Assembly (NCBI RefSeq): GCF_030362835.1
Contig: NZ_JAUCGQ010000001.1
Coordinates: 1,343,461-1,407,460, forward strand
DNA length: 64,000 bases
Direction: 5' to 3'
Origin: Cellulomonas alba
GTDB lineage: Bacteria; Actinomycetota; Actinomycetes; Actinomycetales; Cellulomonadaceae
The position numbers and the translations under genes were made by a program. This document shows positions 15,575 through 24,304 of this stretch, one piece after another; the first letter of the stretch is position 1, and each line of letters starts with the position of its first letter. The notes beneath the pieces are model-generated. The model was given only the letters and a program-made list of their open reading frames with translations. It did no database searches and had not been told where the DNA came from.

Positions 15575-17158
15575 TCAACCGATCCGACGGATGCCGGAGC
15601 CCCAGCCGAGCAGCACGCGACCCTCGGCCCACCCGAAGTTGACGCCGTCCGGCACCGCCGACACCCACGCGACGTGGCCGTCGGAGGGGTCGAGCGCGAC
15701 GACGTCGAGCGGGTCCTCCTGGTTGGCGAGCGGCATGGCGAGCGCGAGCAGGTGGCGACCGTCCGTGGCGAGGCCCGACGTGCTGCGCCCGTCGTCGGTG
15801 TCGTAGCTCCAGCGCGTCCGGCCGGTGCGGCCGTCGAGCGCGGCGACCCCCGTCGTCGTCACGACGTAGACGGTGCCGCGCAGCACGGTGGCGCCGCCGA
15901 GGACGCCGCCCGAGTCGACCGACGACACCCAGCGCACGTCACCCGTCGCGGCGTCCAGGCCGACGATCGTGCCGGTGTCGGTGAGCAGCAGCCCGGGCAG
16001 GCTGCCGTCGTCGGCACGCGTGTCGACGGCCCGGCCGTCGGCACTCCTGACGCCGACCGGTCCGAGGAAGGTGGCGCGCGTCGCGGCCGCGTCCGCGGGG
16101 GCCGTGCCCGGCGGGTCGAGGCCGGCCGGCATCGTCGTCAGCCACAGGCGGGCGCCGTCGGGCGAGGTCACGGCGCTGAGCCAGCGCCCGTCCGTCGCGA
16201 CGAGCGTGCCGTCGGCGACCGCGAACCGGGTGGCCCACGCGGTGCCGTCCTCGACCACGGCCTGCCCCGCCGCCACCCACACGTGCGCGGGCCCGTTGCT
16301 GCGGTCGTGGTCCGTCGGCGCGGCCGCGGTGCTCGCCCACACCCGCCGCCCGGTCGCGAGGTCGACGGCCCAGACGTCCGCGCCACCCCGGTCGAGCCCG
16401 CGCGCGAGGACCGCGGTGCCGCCGTCGGGCGGCGCGGTCGCGCCGGCACGCACGGGTGACGCCTGCGCACCGACCGCCTCGGCCGCGTCCACCTCGAACG
16501 ACCGGACGGTGCGACCCGTCGCGGCGTCGAGCACGAACAGGCGCGACGTCGTCGCCGGCCCGACGACCGCGCTGCCGTCGATCGCCCCCGCGGTCCCGAC
16601 GTCGATGCTCGACAGGCACACCACGAGGCGCGGCGGGACCGCCGCGGACTGCACGGGCGCGCACACGACGAGGTAGACAGGCAGGACCGCGACGCCCCGA
16701 CGGATGTCCGGCTGCTCGACGCGCGTGCGCCACTGCTCGTGCCCGGAGCGGAGGTCGATGCCGACCACGTCGACCGCGCCGTTCTCGGCGAGCGACGGGC
16801 CGACGAGCCGGGTGCCGATCACCGTGCCGCGGTCGACGGCCTGCGCGACCACCCCGTCGCCCGTCCACCGCGTCGAGACCGGCGGCCGGACGGGGTCGAC
16901 GAAGCCGGGGACGGCCGCGTAGCGGGCGTCGACGTGGCGTTCGTGCAGGTCGACGCCGTACTGCACGGCGCCCGCGGCGAGCGCGAGCGCGACGGGGACC
17001 GGCCACCAGCGGCGCAGCGCACGGCGCACGTGGGCGGGCGGCACCGACCGGCGTGCGCGAGCGGCGGGCGAGGGCTCGAGCCCGGGGTCGGGCGGCGCGC
17101 TCGCGGCGGCGGCCGGCGCCGCGCGGGCGTCGGCCTCGACGAGCTCGACGGCCTGCAT
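15575..17158 (-). CDS. membrane-anchored PQQ-like beta-propeller protein, copy 1
   Basis: The product has 527 residues. I chose the ATG at 17158 (MQAVELVEAD) because all four tandem paralogs start with the same M-x-x-V-E pattern. It has a cytoplasmic Ala/Pro-rich N-terminus, one membrane helix (about 60-85) and ERHVDARYAAVPGFVDPV, then an extracytoplasmic propeller with repeats such as LDAATGRTVRSF, VDLATGRRVWAS and LDAATGDVRWVSS. A cysteine pair (LVVCAPV and LVVCLSS) and the motif DDGSLPGLLL are shared with the paralogs. No catalytic residues or PQQ-enzyme signature are seen, so binding or scaffolding is more likely than dehydrogenase activity. It is the most divergent of the four copies. 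Confidence 0.82.
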   Translation of the reverse strand: MQAVELVEADARAAPAAAASAPPDPGLEPSPAARARRSVPPAHVRRALRRWWPVPVALALAAGAVQYGVDLHERHVDARYAAVPGFVDPVRPPVSTRWTGDGVVAQAVDRGTVIGTRLVGPSLAENGAVDVVGIDLRSGHEQWRTRVEQPDIRRGVAVLPVYLVVCAPVQSAAVPPRLVVCLSSIDVGTAGAIDGSAVVGPATTSRLFVLDAATGRTVRSFEVDAAEAVGAQASPVRAGATAPPDGGTAVLARGLDRGGADVWAVDLATGRRVWASTAAAPTDHDRSNGPAHVWVAAGQAVVEDGTAWATRFAVADGTLVATDGRWLSAVTSPDGARLWLTTMPAGLDPPGTAPADAAATRATFLGPVGVRSADGRAVDTRADDGSLPGLLLTDTGTIVGLDAATGDVRWVSSVDSGGVLGGATVLRGTVYVVTTTGVAALDGRTGRTRWSYDTDDGRSTSGLATDGRHLLALAMPLANQEDPLDVVALDPSDGHVAWVSAVPDGVNFGWAEGRVLLGWGSGIRRIG

Positions 17159-17192
17159 GCGCCGACCGGCACCGCCGTCCCTCGCCATGGCG

Positions 17193-18674
17193 TCAGTATC
17201 GGTCCGCGGCGCGCAGCACGACGGCACCGTCGGTCGTGTACCCGACGAGCACCCGACCCACGGGCGAGACGCGGAACACGCCGCCCGGCAGGGTCGCCGT
17301 CCAGAGCGGGACACCGTCGCCGAGCCGGTACGCGCCGAGCGCCGAGTCGATGCCCGGCGTCGTCGGCGTCTGCACCACGAGCAGCGCGCGGCCGTCGCTC
17401 GTGGGCGCGTCCACGCTGGTGCCGGGCGGCGCGGCGTGCCGCCACACCACGCGACCCGTGCGCCCGTCGACCGCCGCGATGCCGTCGAACGTCTGGACGT
17501 ACGCGCGGCCGCCGAGCACCACGGCCGTGCGGTACGCGGCCAGCTGGGCGTCCCACAGCAGCGCGCCCGTCGCGAGGTCCCACGCGCGCAGCGTCGGGCG
17601 CGTCGTCAGCTGGAGGTCGTCGAGGCTGCCGTCGTCGACCTGCGCGACCACGGCCCGGCCCAGGAGCCGGCGGTCGGCGCGGCCCGGCCGGACCAGCAGC
17701 GAGCCCGCGGCCCCCGGCACGCCGGTCGGGAGCAGCACGCCGTCGCCGGTCGCGTCGACGTCCCACGCGCCGCGGCCCGCCGGGCCGTGCGCCATCGCGC
17801 CGCCGTGGGTGAGCACCGTGACGGCGCCGTCCGGCCCGGACAGCGCGACGGCGTCGCCGAGCGGCCGCACGCCGAACAGGACGTTGCCTCCCGACGCGTC
17901 CGCGCCGAGCCGTCCGGGCGTCGTCCACGTCCAGCGCGGGGCGCCGGTCGTGAGGTCGGTCGCGGTGAGCTCGGCGTGGGCGTCGGGCTGGACGTCGGCC
18001 GTCACGAGCAGGTCGCCGACCACGCCGAACGCGTCCGGAGGCCGGACGTCGCGCTTCGCCCGGACCGCGCCCGTGCGCGCGTCGAGCAGCAGGAGCTCGC
18101 CGTGCGTCGCGGGCCGCAGCGTCAAGGGCGGGTCGCTCGTGTCCCAGCTGACGACGCCGTCCGTGAGCAGGCACGCGACCGCCGCGACGTCGTGCGCCGG
18201 TTCCCCGGACGGCACGCCGCGGCACGACCCGGTGCGCCCCGTCAGGTCACCCTGCACGGCCTCGGCGCGCACCTCGTCGGGCCCGGAGACGGCACGCCTC
18301 CACACGTGCCGGCCCGTCGCGTCGTCGAGCGCGACGACCGCGCGCGACCCGTCCCGTCCCTTGAGCACGCCGATCGACAGGGCACCCGCGTGCACGCCCG
18401 TGGTCAGCACGGCGGTCTCGCCGCGCGTGGGGCGCCACGCGATGCCGAGCGGCCGCGCGACCGGGAGCACGGTCCCCGGTGCCTCGCCGCGTCGCGCGTC
18501 CGCCGCCCGACCGCGGGCGCTGACCACGGCCTGCGCGACCGCGAGCGCGAGCACCACCACGCCGGCGACGACCAGCCACCAGCGGCGCGGCCGCGTGCGC
18601 GGCGTGGACGGCGGCGGCGGCGAGTCACCGCCCGGCCGGGCCTCCGGCACGTCGTCGAGCTCGACCGCCGCCAT
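17193..18674 (-). CDS. membrane-anchored PQQ-like beta-propeller protein, copy 2
   Basis: The product has 493 residues and starts MAAVELDDV. A GTG at 18698 that overlaps the upstream stop is an alternative, but the M-x-x-V-E start matches the other copies. It has a membrane helix at about 35-55 and then RGRAADARRG, much shorter than the linker in the other copies. Propeller repeats are visible as LDDATGRHVWRR, LDARTGAVRAKR, LTTGAPRWTWTT, LATGALLWDAQ and VDGRTGRVVWRH. The cysteine pair (GSCRG, AVACLLTDG) and DDGSLDDLQL are present. It lies 34 bases upstream of copy 1. Function unknown. Confidence 0.82.
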   Translation of the reverse strand: MAAVELDDVPEARPGGDSPPPPSTPRTRPRRWWLVVAGVVVLALAVAQAVVSARGRAADARRGEAPGTVLPVARPLGIAWRPTRGETAVLTTGVHAGALSIGVLKGRDGSRAVVALDDATGRHVWRRAVSGPDEVRAEAVQGDLTGRTGSCRGVPSGEPAHDVAAVACLLTDGVVSWDTSDPPLTLRPATHGELLLLDARTGAVRAKRDVRPPDAFGVVGDLLVTADVQPDAHAELTATDLTTGAPRWTWTTPGRLGADASGGNVLFGVRPLGDAVALSGPDGAVTVLTHGGAMAHGPAGRGAWDVDATGDGVLLPTGVPGAAGSLLVRPGRADRRLLGRAVVAQVDDGSLDDLQLTTRPTLRAWDLATGALLWDAQLAAYRTAVVLGGRAYVQTFDGIAAVDGRTGRVVWRHAAPPGTSVDAPTSDGRALLVVQTPTTPGIDSALGAYRLGDGVPLWTATLPGGVFRVSPVGRVLVGYTTDGAVVLRAADRY

Positions 18675-18694
18675 CGCCGGCCGGCGTGCCGCCC

Positions 18695-20209
18695 TCACGG
18701 CGCCACCCGGGCCGCGTACCCCGGCCCGACCACGACGAGGTCGCGCGCAAGCACGCGCAGGTCGCCCGGCAGCAGGGGTGCGCGCCACTCGACCCGGCCG
18801 TCGGACGCGCGCAGCGCCACGAGGACGGCGTCGCCGCCACCCTCCTCCACGGCGAGCACGCGGCGGCCGTCCGACGCGAGCGCGGTCACGACGCCGCCCG
18901 CGTCGGCGCGCGCGACCCAGTCCGTCGAGCCGTCCCGGCCGTCGAGCGCCGCGACGCCCCGGGGCGTCACCACGACGACGCGCCCACCGAGCACGAGCGA
19001 CCCGGGCGGCTCCGCCTGCAGCGAGGACACCCAGCGACGCGCACCGGTCGACGCGTCGGCCCCGGTCGTCCTGCCCGCCGCGCTCGACACCACGAGGTCC
19101 GGCAGCGAGCCGTCGTCCACGAGGGGCGCCACCCCGCGGCCGGGCAGCACGACCTCGCCGCCGCGCGGGCGGACGACGACGGTCGCGGGGTCCGAGCCGC
19201 CCGAGCCCGGCGCGGCACCCGTCTCGAGCCACACCCCGCCGCTCGCGTCGACCGACCAGCCGAGCAGCGGGCGCGTCGTCGGCCGGCGGGCGGCCCCGGT
19301 CGAGCTGAGCACCGTCGCCGTGCCCGAGCCGTCGACCAGCACCACCTGACGCCCCACCACGACGAGCCGCAGGAACGGCTCGCCCGTCGCGATGACGGAC
19401 GGCACGGCCGAGCGGTAGCGCCACCGCACGTCGCCGGTGACGAGGTCCTCCCCGACCACGTGCGTCCGCGCGTCCGCGCCGGCCTCCGCGAGCACCACCA
19501 GGCCGGGCAGCACCACGAACGCGGGCGTCGGGCTCGTGGGCCGGTCGACCACGCGGCGGCCCGTCGCGGCGTCGAGCACCACCAGGTGGCCGTGCCGGGC
19601 AGGGCGCGTCACGAAGAGCTGGCCGTCGGAGAACGCGGCGACCTGGTCCGTCGTCACGCACGCGACCTGCTCGGGCGCCGACGGCGTGCCACCCCGCGAG
19701 GACGCGGGCGGCGGCACGACCGCGCACGCCGCCGTCGCCCGCGGCGCCTCCGTCCGTGCCCGCAGGGCGTCGGGTCCGTCCATCTGCACCGCCCAGCGGC
19801 GCCGGCCGTCGGCGAGGTCGTACCCGACCACGTCCCGCGAGCCGTCCCTCGACGTCAGGATGCCGACCGCGAGGCCGGCCGCCACGACGCGCTGCCCGAT
19901 GACGACGGCGCCCAGCCCGTCGGACCGCCACACCACGGACGGCGCGGCGTCGACCCGTTGGACGGCGCCCGCGATGCGTGCGAGGCGAGCGTCGACCGTG
20001 CGCTCGTGCGCGTCGACCGCCGCCTGCGTGCCCGCGAGCGCGGCCACGACGACGGCGGCGACGGCGATCCAGCGCCCGCCGTGCCGACCCGGGCCGGCCG
20101 CCCGGCCGGAGCCACCCTCGGCGGGGAACGCGTCCGGCCGGTCCGCCCCGGCCCGCGAGGCGGCGCGTGGCGCGACGCCCGGGGTCTCCTCGACCTCGAC
20201 CCGCGTCAT
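18695..20209 (-). CDS. membrane-anchored PQQ-like beta-propeller protein, copy 3
   Basis: The product has 504 residues and starts MTRVEVEETPGVAP; a GTG at 20227 would add six residues. A cytoplasmic tail precedes a membrane helix at about 47-66 and AHERTVDARLARIAGAVQRVDA, a juxtamembrane motif shared with copies 1 and 4. Propeller repeats include SRDVVGYDLADGRRRWAV, LDAATGRRVVDR, DASTGARRWVSSL and LDGRDGSTDWVA. The cysteine pair (TAACAVV, QVACVTTD) and DDGSLPDLVV are conserved. Copies 2 and 3 are separated by about 20 bases, so the cluster is most likely one transcript. Confidence 0.82.
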   Translation of the reverse strand: MTRVEVEETPGVAPRAASRAGADRPDAFPAEGGSGRAAGPGRHGGRWIAVAAVVVAALAGTQAAVDAHERTVDARLARIAGAVQRVDAAPSVVWRSDGLGAVVIGQRVVAAGLAVGILTSRDGSRDVVGYDLADGRRRWAVQMDGPDALRARTEAPRATAACAVVPPPASSRGGTPSAPEQVACVTTDQVAAFSDGQLFVTRPARHGHLVVLDAATGRRVVDRPTSPTPAFVVLPGLVVLAEAGADARTHVVGEDLVTGDVRWRYRSAVPSVIATGEPFLRLVVVGRQVVLVDGSGTATVLSSTGAARRPTTRPLLGWSVDASGGVWLETGAAPGSGGSDPATVVVRPRGGEVVLPGRGVAPLVDDGSLPDLVVSSAAGRTTGADASTGARRWVSSLQAEPPGSLVLGGRVVVVTPRGVAALDGRDGSTDWVARADAGGVVTALASDGRRVLAVEEGGGDAVLVALRASDGRVEWRAPLLPGDLRVLARDLVVVGPGYAARVAP

Positions 20210-20230
20210 CGCCACGGCCCGCGCCACGCG

Positions 20231-21718
20231 TCACTCCCGCGTGCCGAGCACCTCGAGCCCCGCGTCGTCGTAGACGAGGAGCTGCCGTCCGGCCTGCTGC
20301 AACGCGCTCGTGCCCGGGGGGAGCCGCGTCGACCACACCCGGTCACCGTCGGGCGCGTACGCCGTGATGGTCGCCGAGCCGTCGTTCGCGCCGAGCTCGG
20401 CGACGAGCAGGTGCCGACCGTCGGAGAGCGGCCCGGCGAGCGTCGCGCCCGCGGCCGGCGGGGTGGCCGCGACCGTCACGCCCGAGCGGCCGTCGAGCAC
20501 CACCAGCGCGCCGCCTGCGAGCAGCGCGACGCGACCGTGCAGCACGACGGCGCGGCTCTGCGGGGCGATCCGCGCCTGCCAGCGCGTCGAGCCGGTGCGC
20601 GAGTCGGAGGCGCGCAGCCGCTCGCCGTCCGACGTCAGCACGAGCCCCGGCAGGCTTCCGTCGTCGGCCGCGGTCCGCACGGGCGCGCCACCGATCGACA
20701 CGTCGGCCGCGCCGGGCCGGACGAGCTGCGTCGTGACGCCGCTGAGCCCGAGCACCGCCGTGGAGCCGTTCACCGACCACGAGTAGACCCGCGCGATCGC
20801 GTCGTGCACGACCGAGCCGTCGGCGCCGAGCACCACGACCTGTCCACCGGGCAGGGCCACGCCGACCGCGCTGCCGAGTGCGAACAGCTGGAACGTCAGG
20901 TGCTGGCCGAGCCCCACCTGGTCGCCCGTCGCGGTCGGCGTCTGCCACGACCAGCGGCGCGCGCCCGTCGCGAGGTCCTCCGCCTCGACGGCCCGGTGCT
21001 GGTTCGCCGCCGACGACCCGAGCACCAGGAGCGACCCGGTGGCCGCGAACGCGCTCGCGAGGGGTGCCTGCCGGTCCACCACGCGGGCGCCGGAGGCGTC
21101 GAGCACGATGATGCGACCGTGCTTGGCGGCGCGCAGCTGCAGCACGAGCTCGCCGCCGGTCTGCACGCTGACGCCGTCGGTGACGTAGCACGCGACGCGG
21201 GCCGGCTGCACCCCCGCGACGGCGGTGCACGACCCCGGCTGCACCACGTCGTCGCCGCCCTCGGCGCGCTGGTGGTCCGGGCCGTTGACCGGGTACGACC
21301 ACAGGTTCTCGCCGGTCGCGACGTCGAGCGCGTGCACCGTCCGCGAGCCGTCCTGAGCCGTCACGACGCCGACCGCCACGTCGCCGAGCCGCACGGCGGA
21401 GGTGACGAACCGCCGCTGCGCGTCGTCCATGCGCCACACCGGACGCAGCGTCGAGTCGGCCCGCGCGACGGCGCCCGGCACCGCCGCGGCGCGCGCGTCC
21501 TGCCGCCGCTCGTGCGCGCCGACCGCGAGCTGCGCGACGACCAGGCCGGTCGCCGCGACCGCCGCCGCGGCGAGCCACCACCACCGCCGCGGACCGTGCC
21601 CGGCGTGGGCCGTCGGCGCGGCGTCCCCGTCGGCGAGCGTGTCGTGGCCGCCCCTCGGCGCCGTGCGGACGCGCTCCAGCACCACGGCGGGCTCTTCCTG
21701 GAGCTCCACCGTCTGCAT
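20231..21718 (-). CDS. membrane-anchored PQQ-like beta-propeller protein, copy 4 (operon first gene)
   Basis: The product has 495 residues and starts MQTVELQEEPAVVL. It has a membrane helix at about 48-68 and the juxtamembrane motif AHERRQDARAAAVPGAVARAD. Propeller repeats include HALDVATGENLWSYP, DLATGARRWSWQT, DSRTGSTRWQAR and LDGRSGVTVAAT. The cysteine pair (GSCTAVAG, VACYVTDG) and DDGSLPGLVL are present. It is the first gene of the four-copy cluster, downstream of a hairpin that ends the ScyD-like gene, so the promoter should lie at 21719-21790. The role may be extracellular sensing or scaffolding; no enzyme motif was found. Confidence 0.82.
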   Translation of the reverse strand: MQTVELQEEPAVVLERVRTAPRGGHDTLADGDAAPTAHAGHGPRRWWWLAAAAVAATGLVVAQLAVGAHERRQDARAAAVPGAVARADSTLRPVWRMDDAQRRFVTSAVRLGDVAVGVVTAQDGSRTVHALDVATGENLWSYPVNGPDHQRAEGGDDVVQPGSCTAVAGVQPARVACYVTDGVSVQTGGELVLQLRAAKHGRIIVLDASGARVVDRQAPLASAFAATGSLLVLGSSAANQHRAVEAEDLATGARRWSWQTPTATGDQVGLGQHLTFQLFALGSAVGVALPGGQVVVLGADGSVVHDAIARVYSWSVNGSTAVLGLSGVTTQLVRPGAADVSIGGAPVRTAADDGSLPGLVLTSDGERLRASDSRTGSTRWQARIAPQSRAVVLHGRVALLAGGALVVLDGRSGVTVAATPPAAGATLAGPLSDGRHLLVAELGANDGSATITAYAPDGDRVWSTRLPPGTSALQQAGRQLLVYDDAGLEVLGTRE

Positions 21719-21791
21719 GCCCGGTCGGGCGGCCACCACGCCAGTATCCGTCCCCCGCGGGTGTCCCACCGATCGGCGTCACCCGGACGGT

Positions 21792-21830
21792 GCACGGGAG
21801 GGCCCGCGGCGACCGCGAGCGCTCCCGTGC
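21792..21830 (-). terminator. hairpin between the ScyD-like gene and the propeller cluster
   Basis: GCACGGGAG (21792-21800) and CTCCCGTGC (21822-21830) form a perfect 9-base stem, with an inner GCGG/CCGC pairing in the loop. It lies 26 bases past the stop of the ScyD-like gene on the same strand, so it probably separates that unit from the propeller cluster. Confidence 0.6.
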
Positions 21831-21855
21831 CCCGCCCCGGACGGGTCGACGCCCG

Positions 21856-23016
21856 TCAGCGCACCGGCACGGCCACGACCTCGCCGACCGGGCCGGACAG
21901 CACGTGGGTCGACACGTAGACCTTGCCGCGGTGCCACTCGACGCCCGCGGGCTGCGGCAGCGTGACGAACGGCGAGACGACGCCCTTCGTGCTGATCGAG
22001 ACGACGTCACCCGCGAAGAGCTCGGCCGCGAACACCGTGCCGTTCGGCGCGACCGCGATGCCCGTCGCACCTGCCAGACCCGTCGCGAGCAGCCTCACGT
22101 GGCCGGTGCGCGGGTTCACCTTGTAGACGGACCCGACGGCACCGAACGAGCCGTCCTCGGGACCACCCGGCAGCGACGAGACGTAGAGCCAGCCGTCGGG
22201 GCCGACCTCGACGTCGGTCGGCACGGCCTCGAGCAGGTACGTCGAGCCCGCGACGCACGCCGGCAGCCCGAACGCCGCGGCGACGTCCGCCGTCACCGTC
22301 ACGGCCTTGGGCGGCAGGACGGCGACCGTGCTGACGTGCCCGCGCCGGTCGACGCGCAGCACGTCGTTGCCGCCCGCGTCCGCCACGTACGTGTACCTCC
22401 CGACGGTCACCGAGCCGTACCCGTGCGAGTCCACGCCGCCGGTGTACTGGAAGCCCGGGGGCACCGTGCAGCCCGCGGGAAGGTGGGTGAACCCGTAGGT
22501 CGTCGAGCCGTCGGGGTTGTGCGCCGCGTCGTACGCGAGCAGGTCGGCGACCTGCGTGACGGTGCCGTCGGGTGCGCGCCGCTTGAGCACCGACGACGTG
22601 ACCGACTCCTCGTCGCCCACGCGCTCGGCCCAGGTGACGGCGCCGCGGTGCACCGAGACCGCCGCGAGATCGGTCCCGTTCGGCCCGACGAGGTCGGTCG
22701 CGACGCCGCCGGGCGCGACCTTCGTCAGGGTGCCGCTGAAGTCCTGGCCGATGTACAGCGTGCCGCCGCGTCCGACGTCGAACGTGAGGGGGCCGAGCAG
22801 GCCGGAGGCCTTCGTCACGGGCGTGCCGGCGACGGGGGCGTGCGCGTGCTTGGCGTGGTGCACCTTCACGTGACGCCAGCCGGACGCGAGCGAGTGCTGG
22901 TCGAGCCCGTGGTGACGGGGGTGCGACGCGGCGTGCGCCGACGCGGGGACCGACCCCGCGACGAGCAGACCGGCCGAGACGGCGGCGACAGCGGCCAAGG
23001 ACGTGATGCGCGACAT
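21856..23016 (-). CDS. secreted ScyD/ScyE-family beta-propeller protein
   Basis: The product has 386 residues. A Sec signal peptide (about 1-28, ending PASAHA) is followed by a His-rich mature N-terminus (HPRHHGLDQH, HVKVHHAKHAHAP). A single propeller domain follows with NHL-like blades: FDVGRGGTLYIGQD, DVEVGPDGWLYVSSLPGG, TGIAVAPNGTVFAAEL. The layout matches the ScyD/ScyE family, named after cyanobacterial scytonemin cluster proteins but widespread as exported proteins of unknown role. The His-rich N-terminus could bind metal. It is transcribed alone. Confidence 0.85.
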   Translation of the reverse strand: MSRITSLAAVAAVSAGLLVAGSVPASAHAASHPRHHGLDQHSLASGWRHVKVHHAKHAHAPVAGTPVTKASGLLGPLTFDVGRGGTLYIGQDFSGTLTKVAPGGVATDLVGPNGTDLAAVSVHRGAVTWAERVGDEESVTSSVLKRRAPDGTVTQVADLLAYDAAHNPDGSTTYGFTHLPAGCTVPPGFQYTGGVDSHGYGSVTVGRYTYVADAGGNDVLRVDRRGHVSTVAVLPPKAVTVTADVAAAFGLPACVAGSTYLLEAVPTDVEVGPDGWLYVSSLPGGPEDGSFGAVGSVYKVNPRTGHVRLLATGLAGATGIAVAPNGTVFAAELFAGDVVSISTKGVVSPFVTLPQPAGVEWHRGKVYVSTHVLSGPVGEVVAVPVR

Positions 23017-23049
23017 GCTTCCTCCTCGTCGAGGCGAGCCGTCCGCGGT

Positions 23050-23066
23050 GCTGCGGGGTCCGCAGC
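23050..23066 (-). promoter_or_regulatory. short hairpin upstream of the ScyD-like gene
   Basis: GCTGCGG (23050-23056), loop GGT, CCGCAGC (23060-23066) lies 34 bases before the ATG at 23016. It could be a 5' leader hairpin or an operator. The remaining intergenic sequence to 23266 shows nothing further. Confidence 0.3.
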
Positions 23067-23266
23067 GCCATCTGCCTGGCGGACGAAGTGCCCGGATCGG
23101 GCGAGAGCGACCCTACGAGCGGCGGTCGCGGGGTGTCCACGGCCCTGGCGCCCGTGTGCGCCGGCGCGGCTGCAGGTCGGTGCCCGCGCCAAGGTGCCCG
23201 CGCCGAGGTGCCCGCGACGGTCGCCGGGCGGACGATCGGAGGTGACGAGTGATCAGGAGGCCCGCC

Positions 23267-23404
23267 ATGACCGAGAACGCGATGGACGCGCAGCGCCAGC
23301 ACAGCACCGACCCCGCCGAGGGCGCGGACCCCGACGACGTGACGACGGGCCAGCCGGACCCGCGCGAGCACACCGAGCAGCACGCCGAGGGCGACGACGA
23401 CTGA
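23267..23404 (+). CDS. small acidic protein (45 aa)
   Basis: ATG at 23267 with a near-perfect AGGAGG ribosome binding site 6 bases upstream. It encodes 45 residues, starting MTENAMDAQRQH and ending in EGDDD, very rich in Asp, Glu, Gln and His, with no hydrophobic core. It is probably disordered. The strong ribosome binding site in a region otherwise without one is the main evidence. No family recognised. Confidence 0.58.
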   Translation: MTENAMDAQRQHSTDPAEGADPDDVTTGQPDPREHTEQHAEGDDD

Positions 23405-23568
23405 GCGCGAGGGCGCGCCCGCCGATTCCGGCGCACCGCGTCGGACCGGTGGGCGATGATGACGCCCGACGCCGACGCGGGACGCGCCGGTCACAGGCGG
23501 GCCGCGGCGACCCGCCGGGCGCGGCGGAAGGCCGACGCCACCGCGCCGCACCGCACGAGAGGCACCGC

Positions 23569-24273
23569 ATGGACCGGATCACCACCTGGCTGGGAGGACT
23601 GGACGGGCCGGTCGTCTACGCGGTGATCGGCCTGCTCGTGTTCTGCGAGGACGCGCTCTTCTTCGGGTTCGTGCTCCCCGCCGAGACGGCCGTGGTGCTC
23701 GGCGGCGTGCTCGCGAGCCAGGGCAAGGTGTCCGTCGCGCTGCTCGCTGTCGTCGTGGTGGTCGCGGCGATCGTGGGCGACAGCGTCGGCTACGAGGTCG
23801 GGCGCAAGCTCGGGCCGTCGATCCTCGAGGTCCGGCCCCTGCGCCCGCACCGCGAGCGCGTCGGCAAGGCGCAGGAGTTCATGCAGCGGCGCGGCGGCTG
23901 GGCGGTGTTCCTCGGGCGGTTCGTCGCGTTCTTCCGCGCGATGATGCCCGCGCTGGCCGGCATCTCGCGCATGCCGTACCGGCGGTTCCTGCCGTTCAAC
24001 GCCCTCGGCGGGCTCGTGTGGGGCGTCGGCTTCGTGCTGCTCGGCTACTTCGCAGGGACCGCGTACAAGACGGTCGAGCGCGAGGTGGGGACCGCGGCGG
24101 CCGTGGTGCTCGCGGTGGTGGTCGTCGCGACGCTCGTCGTGTGGCACCTCCGGCGGCGGCGAGCCGAGCGGCTCGAGGAGAGCGCGGCCGAGGCGGCGGA
24201 TCGTCGCGACGGGCCGGCGGCCGACGCGCCGGCCGTGCCGGACGCGCCTCGCGTCGACGGCCCCCGCGGCTGA
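23569..24273 (+). CDS. DedA-family membrane protein
   Basis: The product has 234 residues. The DedA/VTT domain has the motifs LVFCEDALFFGFVLPAET, GDSVGYEVGRKLG, VFLGRFVAFFRAMMPALAGISRM and the conserved glycine/tryptophan region GLVWGVGFVLLGYFAG. DedA proteins act in membrane homeostasis, some as undecaprenyl-phosphate or phospholipid flippases. The key acidic and arginine residues (FCED, GRFVAFFRA) are present. The ATG at 23569 begins the conserved region, although the frame is open far upstream. The C-terminus is a charged tail. Confidence 0.9.
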   Translation: MDRITTWLGGLDGPVVYAVIGLLVFCEDALFFGFVLPAETAVVLGGVLASQGKVSVALLAVVVVVAAIVGDSVGYEVGRKLGPSILEVRPLRPHRERVGKAQEFMQRRGGWAVFLGRFVAFFRAMMPALAGISRMPYRRFLPFNALGGLVWGVGFVLLGYFAGTAYKTVEREVGTAAAVVLAVVVVATLVVWHLRRRRAERLEESAAEAADRRDGPAADAPAVPDAPRVDGPRG

Positions 24274-24295
24274 CGAGCGCTCGACCGGACGCTCG
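24274..24295. terminator. convergent hairpin between dedA-like and MFS genes
   Basis: CGAGCG (24274-24279) and CGCTCG (24290-24295) form a 6-base stem in the 31-base gap between two convergent genes. It is short, but placed as a bidirectional terminator. Confidence 0.4.
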
Positions 24296-24304
24296 ACGCC
24301 CGCG

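Noticed and set aside
15575..21718. Reading the four propellers as PQQ-dependent dehydrogenases
   Set aside because: They have propeller blades but no PQQ-site residues, tryptophan docking motifs of quinoproteins or cytochrome domains, and they are single-pass anchored. The PQQ-like name is structural only.
18686..21919. Plus-strand open frame of 1077 codons across the propeller cluster
   Set aside because: Arg/His/Gly-rich shadow; the minus-strand frames are four aligned paralogs, which cannot occur by chance.
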